DNA from: Aphelocoma coerulescens
Taxonomy: Eukaryota; Chordata; Aves; Passeriformes; Corvidae
Direction of reading: 5' to 3'
Length of the DNA: 64,000 nt
NCBI RefSeq assembly: GCF_041296385.1
Contig: NC_091019.1
Location: 11,670,031-11,734,030, forward strand
How positions within the stretch are numbered: position 1 is the first letter of the stretch; each line of letters begins with the position of its first letter. This document shows positions 38,201 through 51,454 of the stretch, in pieces. The position numbers were made by a program, and so were the translations under genes. The notes under the pieces are model-generated. The model searched no databases, was not told where the DNA came from, and saw only the letters and a list, made by a program, of their open reading frames with translations.

Positions 38201-41064
38201 CCAGTCTAGACTTCATTTTATTTGGCTTTCATGAACATTTTGTAGATCAGTTATAAATATGTTTCATCAGGTTCCTGACCTCTGTGTTTGCCAGCTTCAC
38301 ATGAGACTTTGAGAATCACACAGGAATAAGTTGCTGCTTAAGAAATGTATTTCATAAGGGTTTCTAGTTTTTCCTGGGGTGGTTTTTTTTGGCTTTTGAA
38401 TTTTTAGATGTTTGATGTGCAGTGGTACCATCACATTATTTGTGGTAAAATCAAAGTGTGACATTTATTTCTGTCTTTGAAAAAAATTGAAATGATGAAA
38501 CAAACATTCAAACTATTTCTAAATGCTAAATTTATTGATTTGTTGGTAACTAAATGACTGCTTAGGCATTAACGACCAGCTACTGTCATGTCCTGCACTT
38601 GCTGTAGTAAATGCTGATGTCTTTACAAAGGGAAGGTAAACTACTGCTGTGTATTTTCACAAAGGAGTTAAGACTTTGTGGGTGTAAGAGTGCATAATTT
38701 AGCCTCTGTGTCAGGTTGCACAAAAAAAACACTGAAAAAAATGAGATTATGAAGTAAAAATACGACACAGCTAGGTTCTTAGTTCTTTCAGGAGATCCTA
38801 ATGATGTATTTGCAGCTTCAGGTGCTCAAGTCTTATCCTGACACCTTTCAGGACCATGCTACTGATACTGTCTAAGTATTATCTGTAAATGAGCCTCAAA
38901 AAGCTGTAGCTCTTTTAATATGTAATTTTAAACAGGTATTTTGTAATTTTTTGTAATTTGTAATTCTAAATAGGTATTTTTGAAGCCTAGTTCACTCATG
39001 GCCACTAATTCCAGGTACACAGGTGGGTGTTATTTACTCAAAGCTTACAGTTCCTTATTTTTGATTGTCTGTTCCTCTAGAAATCATGAAGTGCTGGGTT
39101 TTCTCTGATTCTGGAAAAATCTACTTGTATTTGTCTTTTCTTCAGTACGTTTCAACAGTTGTGATTCCATAGCCTATTATTTTGTGTTTCCTATGAGACC
39201 TCATACATTGCATAAATTAAATTGTGAAGACCTTCATGTGACCATAAATCTTGCAATCAGTAGAGCAAAGGAATACTCTAAGAATTTGCCACTCCAGGAA
39301 GTAATTTTAGGTCTAATTTTCTCACAGAAGAGCATTTATGACTGACCCATTTTGCCTCCATCTGTTCCCCGTGACACAGGATACCTCATCTCACGAACAA
39401 AGACTTTTCTAGATGTTCCACAGTCATTTTTCAAAAATGTCATATTTCATCAAATGCTATTCAAATTTCTCCTGTGTGTGAGATATTTCTGCTTCAACAA
39501 CCTGCTGTCCTTTTAGAGACATCTTCCCTGTTTCAGTGGGAGAATAGGTAAGATGCAGAAATGTCATTGTACTTTCAGTTAGGGTGGAACAGGCCCAATC
39601 AAGGAAATCAGAGGGCCCTTTTGTTAATCTTTTCACTTCTCACTATGTATTAAGATGCTCAAATGAAGGTACTGAATTTGCACATTATGTGTGGCTCTGA
39701 CCCTTCATCTGAAATTTGAGGCAAGTAGGACTGGGTCTCCAAAGAGAGCTAAGTCAGGCAGCATTTTGACTCCCCAAAAGCTCTCCCTGCATTTTCAGGG
39801 TGTAGGATAGTTTTTGCTTCAGAGGTTGTGGGTAGACTCCCTGTATGGTGATTTATCCTTTGATGAATTGTCCAGGTAAAGAAGACAGCTAATATCATTA
39901 GAGAATTATTTTTGTCTCAACTTCGATAATCTCAGGCTTTGGCTTTTTTAAAAAAGAATATGGTTTCCATAGTTACAAGGTTAAATCACCTTTGATGCCA
40001 TTACCTTTGTGCACGCATCTGCAAAGGTATCTTACTATGTTTTTAGACAGCTTCAATTTTCAAATAATTTCTGAGGACAAGCTAAAATGTATTTTCCTTT
40101 CCAAATGCTTTATAGTTTTCAAAAGCTCTTATCTGTCTGTCTAGAGCTTGTAGTAAACAGACTGTATGTATTTTTTCCTTCTCAAACAGTGGAAAACAAT
40201 AATGTCCTACTAGGCTAGTTGAGATTTAGTTAGTGACACACCAACAGAAGTACTTCTGTGCATGTCATTATAAACCTTAACACTTTAAAATAACTTGTTG
40301 AAGGTTTTATAGCCTGTGCAGTGCATTCTTTGCTCTAAAGTTTCATAGGATTGTTCCAGTGATCCAATCACAGTCATCAATAGCACATTTGTCAGTAGTT
40401 GTGTTATGATTAATTTTTCATAAGTGGCTCCATTGTGGAACTGAGTGAGCAGTAACATGATTTATTTCACTGAGTGAAAGAACATAAAGACTCTTTCTAC
40501 AAAATATTAAAAATTTCACTTCATGGCTTCTGGATTACTGTCTCAAGTCATTTGTGGTGGACATCAGAAGAAGAGGATGATTATGAGTTCTTAATAACAG
40601 ATCTAATGAGTGGATACAAAACTAGGAGAGATATGTTTATGTACCTCTAGAGGACTAATCAAACTTTTCAGCATGAAAATTATTTTTTTCACACATTTTA
40701 GAAATGAAATCGTTTAAGTGTCAAGGAGGGGAGAAGGATGCACCACCCCAACTGTAGATGTATTTCATCCCTGTGATAATTTCATAGCTTTTTAACATTT
40801 CAGTTAAAGTCAATTTAGCATTTTCAAGGTCTTCATTCCAATGATTTGGGCAGCTGTCACCTTATGTAGTTTATTTTACAAATTTACCTGACTGGTAATT
40901 TTGGATCAGATTTCTGACAAATATAAAGACTTCTGAAGAGCAGTCTCTACAATAACTGTTTGAGGCCCATGTCCCTTAAGTTTGTTCTTATGAGCAAAAC
41001 AATGAGCAATAAAAAAAAAAAAAAGAGCAAATTGAACCTCTGTCATTTTTAGTCTGCAGTAATT
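29261..41064. other. Intergenic, no gene seen
   Basis: AT-rich desert of nearly 12 kb. It contains a GT dinucleotide tract (31169-31189), a C-rich tract at 35617-35650 and a short duplicated phrase at about 38922-38981 (TAATTTTAAACAGGTATTTT versus a close variant). No frame has a recognised domain. Conserved non-coding elements could be present but cannot be seen without alignment. Confidence 0.55.
31169..31189. repeat. (GT)n microsatellite
   Basis: About ten uninterrupted GT units. Confidence 0.95.
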
Positions 41065-41352
41065 TTAACTGCAGGAATTTTTTCTAATTATTTTGTAATT
41101 GTAACTACACTTATTAATGTAATTTTGTAAATTTAACTGCAGTCATTAATTATTAAATATTTTAAATTAACTATTAGCAATAACTTAATTAACAAAAATT
41201 ATACATTATTGTATTGTGTATATCTATAATATATTCTTATATTACATAATAACGAATTCTTTAATATGGATAATTATTAATTATATGCTTATTAATTATT
41301 AAATATTTTATATGCAGTTATTAATGTAATTTTAAAATTTTAACTGCAGTCC
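41065..41352. repeat. AT-rich block with internal duplication
   Basis: Extremely AT-rich. A phrase of about 34 bases (TTATTAATGTAATTTTGTAA, then a TTTAACTGCAGT end) at 41111-41143 recurs at 41319-41350 with few changes. ATTAATTATTAAATATTTTA occurs at about 41145 and again at 41291. TTTTAACTGCAG also occurs at about 41065. The layout suggests a duplication about 200 bp apart or expansion of a simple AT sequence. Confidence 0.75.
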
Positions 41353-41823
41353 TGCTGAAGACATCCAGGTGAATCTCTGAATCATTTTCTTGGTAGAGGA
41401 AAGTCTGTTCTATACTGGAAATTTTAAAAATACTGCAATGCACCAATGTCATAACTTTTTAATGGTTTATTCTGCAGGTCTCTGTAGAAGTGAATGAGGT
41501 ATAAAATAATAATTAATATCATTACTATTTTGGACTGCTAATGCTTTTCAAAGGTTATACCATAGTATTCTCACACAGAACACTTTTCTCTTAATTGCCA
41601 GGTATATTTGATAAGAAATACAGTTGATCTGGTTTTGATCAACAATGGTCCAAGAATAATTCATTCAGTTGGAAAACTTCTGCCCTGTTTGAATACCATT
41701 GAAAGTAAAAGTCATAACACTGAATGGAAGACAAGTTGTAGGTGAGGCTGGATTTGAAATGGAATAGAATTTGTACTGGAAACCACTATTTTTTCGGTGT
41801 GATATGAATTTTACGTGGAGACA

Positions 41824-41966
41824 CCTGAGATTAGCTCAATTAGAGCACGGTGCTAATAACACCAAGGTCATGGTTGTGATCCCTGTATGGGCCAATCACT
41901 TCAGAGTTGGACTCAGTGACCCTTTTAGTCCCCTTCCATCTCGAATATTCAGTGATTCTGTGATAT
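41824..41966 (+). mobile_element. tRNA-Ile-headed SINE with CR1-like tail (TguSINE1 type)
   Basis: The head matches tRNA-Ile through its whole length: TTAGCTCAATTAGAGC (A box), TGCTAATAACACCAAGGTCA with the AAT anticodon, GGTTGTGATCCCTGT (B box) and GGGCCA. The tail reads AGTTGGACTCAGTGACCC, then CCCCTTCCATCTCGAATATT and GTGATTCTGTGAT, a CR1 3' end. SINEs of this build are transcribed by polymerase III and copied by the CR1 machinery. Several changes in both boxes mark it as an old, inactive copy. The family name rests on recall of the passerine TguSINE1. Confidence 0.85.
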
Positions 41967-44900
41967 ATAGGTCCATGTGCATATATGCACACCTTTTTAT
42001 ATCATTTTCTGTGATTTATAACTAAAATATACAGAATGCAATTACAATTGACCATGTTTATGTAAATGCTATGCACAATATTAGAATAAGATATGATCAA
42101 TGTTTAAATATTTATTTTCATGCATAATGCAGTTTCCATACAGTACAAGTTTTTGACAGCTAATAATGGATATTTGTTCATTTTTTTTAAAGACATTTCC
42201 TTTGAATCAGCTGAAAAAAAATACTTTCGATTGCTGAGCTTGTTCTGATAAGCTCAGTTCCACAATGGAATTTCCTCATATCCTTACATGTTAGAGTAAT
42301 GGACTACTTATTTCTCATAGACCCTTTCATCATAACCTTCTTGTGGAATTGTTTTACTCTAAGAAAACCTTGACTTTAACAAAAAAAAGAACAAAAAAAT
42401 TTTTTTAAAAGATGCTTTTACTTGTACATAAGGGAGAATACAATGCTTATGAAGTATATTCATTGACATTTGAGGAATTAGAAATGAAACAGAATACCTT
42501 GAAAGAGAGGTTAGAAGTGAAATGAAACAATATTTTAAAGGACAAGAAGCAAATTAAGCATATTTTACTAACAGCAGAAACTTTTTGTTGTCTGCATAGA
42601 AAAGAAAAGGTATTGGTATAAAACTTGCATTTTTGGGCACTGGTGTTTTGCACTTGATTTTCATATGTGACAATGCAAAATAATGAAAAAATCTGAATGA
42701 CTGAAGGGAGCTGATAAAATGTGGTATTGTGTGATAGTTTGCCTTGGCAAAGACAGGAGAAGACAGGACACTTGGTATTTTGAGAAATCCATGCCCTGTC
42801 ATTGCTCCTCTGATTTAATTTTAAAAGGGAAAAAAAAAAATTATAGATTTGTTTCATAAATGTATCGGAGTCTAGGCTTTTTTTAGGGTGGGGTTAAAGC
42901 AGCATACATAATTCTGTGTCCAAGATTTCCCTTGATAATTCTTCTGAATCACCCAGAAACATTCCAAGTGAATTTGGTTGAACCAAGAAAATTTGGTTTA
43001 CAGAACCAAAATCTGCATGGAACCTGTCAAACTTCATCATCTGCTCAGGCAAAAGATGTGACCTGGGAAACAGATACTGGAAAAAAAAAAAAAAAAAAAA
43101 AAAAAAGAAGTAGTTTGCTGGCAGTTTGCCAGTCATCATTGTGCTTGTGGGTGCTGATGGATTGTGTCTCAGGGAAAGGGACATCCTCTCCCAGTGCACC
43201 TGTGAACCTCTGGGGAGATCCATCAAGTGCACAACTTCCAGCTGCCATTCCCAAATATTTTCCAGCAAAGGGTGTCTCTGTCTCTCTCTGCTCATATAAT
43301 TAAGGAAAACTTGTAAAATACTTTCCAAAGTTGAGCCTGCAAACTAAACTATAGCACATTTTGGGACAGCAAGTCCCAGGAGCTTGCTGGAGACATTGGC
43401 TTGTATCACTCTCCAGGATTCCCTCCCACACAAACTTCCCTTTATTCTGCAGGCTATAAAACATCTCTTTCACCATCTCATCACTGTCCTCCTCTCTCCC
43501 TGACACCTCCCTCCTTCCTCCCTTTTAGCATCCTCTTTACTTCATAGGTACCAATTACCTCTCTCCTCTGAGATCTTCTAATAAATGTATAGCCAACTAA
43601 ACTCTGAGAAATCATTGTGAACATCCATTTAGCTCTGGAAAATAACTCATTTTCAGACCTGCAGAAGGGCTGGTGTGTTTGAAAGCTCATAGATTTTTTT
43701 TCAGCTATACCAGCTGCTCTGGGAAAAGATATTTCCTCCTCCCACAAACCCTGTTTTGCATTACCAGCTTGCAGTTTTAGCCTTGTATGCTGATGACAAT
43801 TAAAATAAGATGACATGTCCACAAAACTCACAAAGAGTTAATGTACTTTTGCCTGTTTGATTGTCCATCTGTTTACCAAGTAAGAAATGATAACTTTTAA
43901 TGTGTAATAATTTTTCCCCATGTATATGAATATCTGTATTTGAAATGTCTTCATATATGTATTTTTTACTCACTTGCTGTCAGATAGTTTAGATTCCTTT
44001 TTAAATTACAGACACAAAACTTCCTTTGATATGAAGAAGCTGTGGGTCTGCAAATCTTTAGAAGATTTCCCAAAGCTCCTTTAATATTTGAGCTGGAAAT
44101 CTGAGATTTAGGAAACTTTCCTGGAGAACTGTTGGGGTTTTTTTCTGATATCCTCAACTGCTGAATTTCTCTGTTCTTCATCTGAGCTCCTGGTGATCTG
44201 CAGGAATATCTAGCAATACTTGGCATAATTTGAATTGCACAAATAAACTGAAAAAAAACTTTCCAAAAAACTTTCATTGTGCAAAAACTGCTTTGAAACC
44301 ATGTCCTAATAGTTGTAGAGTTTTAAGCATTGCAGTAATAATACAAAGGTATTGTCTGTTCTTAGGTTTGTTTTTACCTGGAGATGTTCTGCTACCCTGT
44401 CTGATAAGGAACTGAGCTACAGAGAGACGTGGTGAGCTCCGTGGCAGAATGAATTCTGAAATCAAATCTCTTCTTAGTCCTGCATTTTCAGCTTGGCCAT
44501 GCTCTCTCCTTGGTAGGACACTGTGTCAGATGAACGCTTCCCCCTTTAGAATTCATTGTACTTCTAAATATTTAAATTTGCATTGGGCTGGAGGTAGAAG
44601 GAGCTGATTTAGATTCCCAGGGACAATGGGTCTTGTAAGGGAAGTGTCAACAGCCCATAAACCACAGGAGTGCTGCACTTGGCAGCCTGAGGTTCAAATA
44701 AACCTGCCAGCTAATGATGAAAGAAGATGCAATGGTCTAGCATGGTACAGTAAATATCTCCTTTAAAAGGAGTAGCTACTGAATACAGCAAGAGAACACA
44801 GGCAAAATAAATTCATAACACATAGCAGGAGGTTGTTGTAGAGAGCTTGCTTTGGGAGACAATTCTATTCTGCAAATATCAGTGTGCTTGAAGTATAGTC

Positions 44901-47900
44901 CCAGTTCCCAAATGTGTCAGCGAGTTCACTGATGGCATCACCTTATATTTATGATTTATTCTTGTTTTTGTCTGTCTTTATTTCATGGTCAGTGCCAGAA
45001 ACCCCAAAGAATTTTTCATCCTTCCCTTACCTGCTTGGCTGTGAGTTTTTGTTGGTTTTAGTTTCTGGAGTGTTTTTTTCTGTTTAGTTTTGGTTTTCTG
45101 GTTTTTTTTTGGTCTCTGAAGATGGTGTCATTCTTGCTTTTGGGCCTGTTGTGTTCGTGGGATGTGTTACTGCACATTTTCTTTCCATGTTTGCAGTCTA
45201 ATTAAGACCTATTCTAACCAGAGTTGATGGAAGATTTAATTACTTACTATATCACTATAAAAATTCTTTTTGAAAAAGAGGATGGATTGATTGAATAAAT
45301 AATGGGCATGTGTAAAACTTGGTTAGTGTCTTTTTATAAATTATTTGTCTAAATAGAAACCATTTCTTTTCTTAGACAGTGTAAGTTGGATTTTTATGTT
45401 CTTCCTGGGAAAAAAAACAGCCTGAAAATTGGTAAAAAAAGGTTTTCTTCTGTATGCAAAATTTCATTTATATTATGCCTTTGAGAGCTCGGCTACTGAA
45501 AATAATAGGAACTTTATTATGTCTTGGAGAAATACAAAAACAGGGTGAACAGGTGAAAGCAACAGCCAATCTACAGGTGTAGAGCAATTCAAGGATGAAA
45601 ATATGGTGATAAGAAAACACTGAATAGCTGACTCTAAGTAGCAAAGATGTCAAAAACTGGATTCAGTTTGGTTATTGTTCATTAGTATTTTAGCCAGATA
45701 TAGTCAAGTTAGAGGCACTGGGGTCAAGGCTAATAAAGAAAAACCGTCAATCATGTAAAATCAATGAGAAGTGATTGAATAAGTTACCAAAATGCTGAAT
45801 TTTAGGTTGCTATTAAGGTTGCTTAAATTAACACAAACTCTGTAGAGTTATCATATGGCTTAGTTGGAAGGAGCAGAGATGAAATTTGGGGGGAGATTTT
45901 GTGGGATTGTTGTTGTTGTTGTTTGGTTTTGGTTTCTTTCAAGCTGAACTCATACTCTGTGATAAAAGGTGAAGTCCAGGGTGACCTGGACACAGTGGTG
46001 ATGGCACCACTGCAGGGCAGCAGAGACGGGCAGCTCTGGGAGGGGCAGCAGCCAGGCTGCACGGGCACCAAAGGGAGCAACAGGAAACACTCCCCTTCCT
46101 GCCCTCTCCATGGAAACTGGGAAGTTCCTCTAGGCAGAGGCTGCTGAGGGACAAAGTTAGGTGTAATTGGAGGAGATGTGACCTAGAAATGGCTGGTGCT
46201 CCAGGTTTGCAGCAGTGAATTTTCCTAGGGGTAAAGGAAGCTCGTACTGGGCTTGGAGAAACCGGTTGTTTATTCTACTCTTGGAAGTTTTCAGGGATTC
46301 CCAAGATAGATCTTGAGTAGCTGTGTGGGATAAAGGGAGAGATTTTTTAAGAACATATTTACTTTCTGATATTGGAAGGAACCCTGAGTTAAATACTCCA
46401 AGAAGCCTGGGTCTTTCCTTAGCAAACCTCCTCCCCAAAATAGACTGTGTGGAAGATGAGCTTCTGTCAACTCCTGATCTTGAAAAATCCATTTAAGTTT
46501 AGTTTAAATTGCATTCTGCCTGTGTTATCCAGAGCACTGGATAGACTTTTCTAGATCTTTTGCAGCCTCTGTGCTGTTTCAAAACATTGTCCCACAGTTT
46601 TCCAGTTTCATTGAGGTTTTGCCCCAGTTAAGCCCAGGAGGTGCCTGAACAGAGCTGCTTTCTCTGCCTCTGTTTCTCCCAGCACTGCAGTGTCCCTCTA
46701 GTAATATGTATGATGCTATTCTCACCATGTCAGGGACAAAATATTTCTATAAAATGCCCTGGAAATGAAAACTGTCTGCATTGTCAGTGTGAAAATATGC
46801 TGAAGGCATGCATGACTGAACAGGCAAATGTAACGAGCTGCTGGGAAGTTTAATTTTGGAGATACATTGTATTGACTGACAGTGGTGTAAATGGCGAACA
46901 GACCTCTGCAAATATCTACTGTCATTACTTGTCACTGCTTGGATTCTTAAGAGAAAAGAAGTTGAGAACAGTGCTACAGAGAAGTAAGAAATCATTTTAA
47001 GTGTCTCCCAAGCTCTTTACTTTGTCTAACAGGACAGCAGATATCTCTGGATTCCATTCTAAACAGGCTTCAGACAGCATGAACTGTATTAGAAAAGCCT
47101 CGTTCTTGCTTTAGATAGAAGGGGATTTTAATAGCAACAGGATTATTATTCCATCTAAATCAATAGAGGGAGTTTCTCTCTTGTTTAAGAAAAACTGACT
47201 GTGACTGCTGGAGCAGTGGGAAAGGAGAGAGATGCAAATTAGACTAATAGCTAAATCTATAGCAAGACACAAAGGTCTAAAAATGAGATAGGAATATCTG
47301 AAAGTGCAATCCTCAGATTCCCTGCTTGCCCTCCCAGTCACCGAAGGTTTTATTGCGGATTGTGTTGCAGTGTTGTTTCCCAGTCATCCAGAGCGTGCTT
47401 CCTTCACCTGAAGAGCAGTGTCCTCTGTCTTGGTAGCTGTGAGCCAACTTGTGATGGAATATTTAGCTCATGAGGAAAAGATCTTTTGGTGACTTTCCTC
47501 AGCTTATGTCTCTTAATTTGGTAGAGGTACTCAGAATGCACTTACTGCAAACTTTTGATGTTAGGTGATCACCTGAACCCCTGGACAGCTTTTTATCCCA
47601 ATGCAATCAATGTCTGAAGAGGAGAAGGAAAAAGCACCCTAGATCTGTCTCCAGAAAATCCATTCTAATTGATACAACACCATCAATTTCTTTTCTCTCA
47701 TTTCAGCATCAGTTCAACTTTAGAAGTCTAAAATTTCCATGAGGGACTGAAAGTGCTTTGAGAAGACTTAGATTTTCACAATTAGCAGCTTCTTGAGACA
47801 TGAGGATCTGAGGACTTGCAAAGCAAGCAAGGAGCTGAAACCCATCTATCTCTGACATTCTACAGGAATATTTTAGCTGTTGTGTAAGAGAGGGTAACAT

Positions 47901-50490
47901 TCCTGCCAGACATCTTGTGAAAGAGATGTATCCCCCTGTTATTATCATCACTCTATTTATTTATAGAAAATACTGAAGCTCCTGGGCTTAGGGAGGTGAA
48001 TCCAACAGCCCAGAGATGTTATCAAGCACCTGATGGTTTCGAGATTTAGGGCACCTGCCACCCTGATGTTTCATTTTGGCTGGATTTTTTTGCCTCTGCT
48101 CTGTGACCTGGCTCTTTTAAGGGGTCTAATATTCATGTAATCAGTTCAGATACCTACCTGAGGCATTGGTTTACTTTGAGGTCTAGGGTCCCTAAAATCA
48201 GGTGTCGTGTAGCCAAGAATTGGACTGCACATTGTTGCTTTGTAGGTAATTACTGAGTCTTCAAACAACTATTTGAAATCATAGAAGCAGAAGGAAAATA
48301 AAAAAATTAAATGCCCCCTATCATATCTTCCAGTCAATGCAGGGCTATTCTGCAGTACTTAGTGCATTCTTCTAAAATGGCACTTGAAAAAATGGGCTCC
48401 TTTCCTGGGGAAACAAAAAGTAGGAAAGACTGCTGATCTTGTGAAATGATTTTTGTTTGTTAGGAAAGCCCACTTTGTGGAGGCGAGGGGGAGGGAAGAG
48501 AGAGTTTCCTCCAACCATTACAGCTCCATCAGATGCAATATTATCCCAGTAATGATTGTTATGCCTAATGGTCATGGACAGCAACTTTATTCATCCTAGA
48601 AAGTGCACAAAGGAAAGCAGCGCTGCAGTCTCTAAGATACGAGGCTTCCTCTGTTAAATTTGCCATGGATGGTTGGGCTCATCAGTTTGCATGCATCTTT
48701 GACTGATACATCATGCTGGATGCTTTAGGCAAACACACACTAATTAGTAGAACAAATAGAAAACCCTGAGGATGCCCATGCTTAATGACATTGCCCATAT
48801 TCTAAACTGTCTCTACAACAAATTACTCATTTCATGGCTGTAGGCAGTGCAGGTTAATTTGTCTATATCAGTTGCTAAGTTGGAGCATTCACTTTTAGCA
48901 AGACACTGTGTTATGCATTTCTAGGAAACTTAACAATGCTTTTGAACAAAAAAGTACCAGAAGTAACAGACCAGGCCAATTCAGGAATTAAAAAGTAAGA
49001 GATAAAAAATCTATTGAAAGTTAGGAGTCAATAGATGCTGATGAATTAGTTACCATATAAAACACCAAAAAATCTGAAATGGACTAAAAACACTTTGAGG
49101 AGCGTTGAGTTAGAACACAACACTGTCTCAAAACAAAGGTGGATTGTGCAGAAGCCTGTGCAGTTCCTGTCAGGAATTCTTTAGTCAAGTAATTGCTTTT
49201 CAATCAATCTCAGCAAAAGAAATGAGAAGTCAAATATGGAGAATTAATCAAATTTAAAGGCATCTTTGACTGAGGAACCTGCATAAAGCAAAGCTTGTTC
49301 TCATAAATGAATGAGGTGAAGATCATGGTCAAATGAGACCCAAGAGTTTATGACATTGCTGTAGTCACTTAATAACCCACATGAACATGGGTGTTTGGGA
49401 GCATGAAACTAAATATTCTGCATAACTGTGCCAACTCAAGGCTTCAGTAGCAAAAGCAGGCTGAATATTGATGCCTTGAAGATGATGGCTCAATTTGCCT
49501 CCATACTGGCAGGTTGGGTGGAGGGTCAACCATGAAGGGAGCAGACTGAGTGGAAGCAGAGGACCTGGGGTATTACACTGGAAAGTCAGGATTGCTCATT
49601 CTCCTTCCTCCAGCGGGATGTGAGGATCAGAAAAAGCAACTTGTGCTGTAAAGACCTCTTATCCTTCCCTAACCAAACTTCTGTCAGCAGTGGAAGTCTC
49701 TACAGTCAGCCACATCCACTGTAGCAGGTGTCTAAACAGGCATGTCCTTATGGTTTGGATGTTACCACTCAGTGTGGTTATGAAAGCTTGACTGCCTCTT
49801 CACAGACGTGGAAGGACATTGCCAGTAGCTCTGTATTTGCAGCAAAAGCTAAAATCTCATCCAACTGTTAACATTATCTTTAGAGAATGAATAGTTTGAG
49901 GCTGTGACAGTTTGCATGTAACATAGAGACTGAAATATAAACAAGCTCACTGCAGCAAAGCTCTTGGCAAGGAAACTTTCAGAAAGTGAAAGGTCCTGCA
50001 TCCTCCCAGACACCTCAAATAAACACCTTTATTTGGCATGCAACATGAGGTTGTTGCTAATCAACTTCCAAAGGTACGTTTGGAACCCAAAAATTTGCAA
50101 ATCTGATGCTAACAAATGCCTTAGTGGGGGCCCAGGAGGACTTCAAACTGCTTGCTGTTTCTCGTACTTCTTGGAAGTTGTGCATAAATGCAGTTGTATT
50201 CATCCGTCTGCTACAGTCCTAACCTGGAGAAAAGGGTTAGAAAGGGATTTGTGCCCTCTTGTGCATCTGTCACCCTGAAAGAATTCAGGTCCTGCTTGAA
50301 GACCTTTCCTGCTTTCTCCTTCTCTTACAAAACAGTGGAGGGAGGGAGAGGGAGAAGAACAGCATTTTAGGATCAAAACGCTGGAGTTAGGGACCCCAGG
50401 GGTCTAGGTTCACTTTCTTTTTTCCACCGTTGTAATGTTCTTTTGTGGATTTAGATAAGTCATTCAGTGTCGTTGCGCCTCAGTGTGCCT
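41967..50490. other. Intergenic, no gene seen
   Basis: AT-rich sequence with a 26-base A run (43081-43106), a (GTT)n tract at about 45907-45922 and a somewhat GC-richer patch at 45970-46130. Frames of up to 144 codons run through the A/T homopolymer and show no domains. No transposon was recognised. Confidence 0.55.
43081..43106. repeat. Poly-A run of 26
   Basis: An uninterrupted A26 followed by GAAG. The sequence just upstream does not look like a processed transcript or a SINE, so its origin is unclear. Confidence 0.9.
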
Positions 50491-50600
50491 TGTGTAAAGG
50501 CAAAATAATGAGCCCTGCTCTCCCCTTGCTTTCTCCTGTGTGCATCTGCTGGGATTTTCCCGAGTGTTGGAGCAGACCTCCCACGCTCACGGAGGTGAAC

Positions 50601-50625
50601 TGTGCTCACAGCTGTTGTGAGCACA
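50601..50625. promoter_or_regulatory. Perfect 10-bp inverted repeat
   Basis: TGTGCTCACA and TGTGAGCACA are exact reverse complements separated by five bases (GCTGT). The site sits about 830 bases before the SPON1 start codon, in the CpG-rich region. It could bind a dimeric factor or be chance. Confidence 0.75.
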
Positions 50626-51312
50626 CTCACACAGCCCGCGTCTCTGATGTGCACAGTGGCAGGCTGGTGTGGGGATGGGTCTCGTGTTTCTGGCACAGCC
50701 GCCTCCCCGCATCTCTCTCTCCCCTCCGTGGTACCCGAGGAGCTGCAGCCGATGCTCCTCGCTTGTCAGACGTGCAGCGAGCGAGGGCTGTCTCGGTTCA
50801 TCTCCGCTGGTTTAGTTGGTAATGTTTATCATGTCTGCTGGTTCGGAGAAAGACGGGAGGGGTGGAGGGGTGTCGGGAAATTTTTTGAGCCTTGTTATCC
50901 CTATAGTAACTATAGACTTCGGCAGGAATGCGGGTGATTAATTTCAGGTCTGTGGGCTCAGCCCGAGCGGCAGCAGCTCTGCGCTGGGTGTCTGGGAGAC
51001 AGCAGCGTCCCTGCTCCGCTCTTTCACCAAACCCTGTGAATTCAGCTCGCCTAAGTAAACACCACCGAGCTGCTAATCACACGCTCTGAAACAAAACAGC
51101 ACTTCAGTTCGGGATCTGGGCAAGATCAGACTTCCCTCCCTCCCTCCTTCCCTCCCCTTCTCTCCCGTCCCCTCCCTCTCTGCCCCCTCCCTGCTTTTCC
51201 CCTCCCTCTCGCCGGCAGCAGCCGAGCCGGTCCCTCCGATCCGACCTGGCAGGCTCACGCTGGGGGCCGCTGCCGGCTGGGGCTGCCCGGGACCGCTCAG
51301 CCCGTCCTGCCG

Positions 51313-51368
51313 TGCCCTGCCTGCCCTGCCCAGCCCTGCCCTGCCCTGCCCTGCCCTGCCCTGCCCTG
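51313..51368. repeat. CCCTG pentamer array
   Basis: Seven perfect CCCTG units (51334-51368) follow imperfect ones from 51313 and are followed by C-runs to about 51380. The array ends 86 bases before the SPON1 ATG and probably lies in the 5' untranslated region. The template strand carries regularly spaced GGG runs, so quadruplex formation is conceivable. Confidence 0.9.
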
Positions 51369-51454
51369 CCCCCCTGCCCCCCGCCCGCTCCCACCGCCGC
51401 CCCGCTCCCGGGCACGGCCGCCCCGGCGACAAAAAGTTGTGCGGAGCGCCGAGG

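Larger units (their letters stand above)
50500..51454 (+). promoter_or_regulatory. SPON1: SPON1 promoter region and 5' untranslated region, CpG-rich
   Basis: CpG density rises from about 50500 and peaks at 51200-51454, directly before the SPON1 start codon. Visible parts are a perfect inverted repeat (50601-50625), a pyrimidine-rich tract (51131-51210) and a CCCTG array (51313-51368). I see no clear TATA box. A TATA-less CpG promoter with transcription start within the last few hundred bases fits, but the exact start is not determinable from sequence. The first exon could also begin further upstream. Confidence 0.65.

Noticed and set aside
41824..41895. Functional tRNA-Ile gene
   Set aside because: The tRNA-like head carries changes in the stems and B box and continues directly into a CR1-like tail, so it is a SINE.
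43020..43106. Possible processed pseudogene or SINE tail ending in A26
   Set aside because: The sequence before the A run resembles no transcript or SINE I know, and no target-site duplication was seen.
42894..43328. 144-codon minus and 123-codon plus frames
   Set aside because: Both run through the A26/T26 homopolymer as poly-Phe or poly-Lys. No family similarity was recognised.
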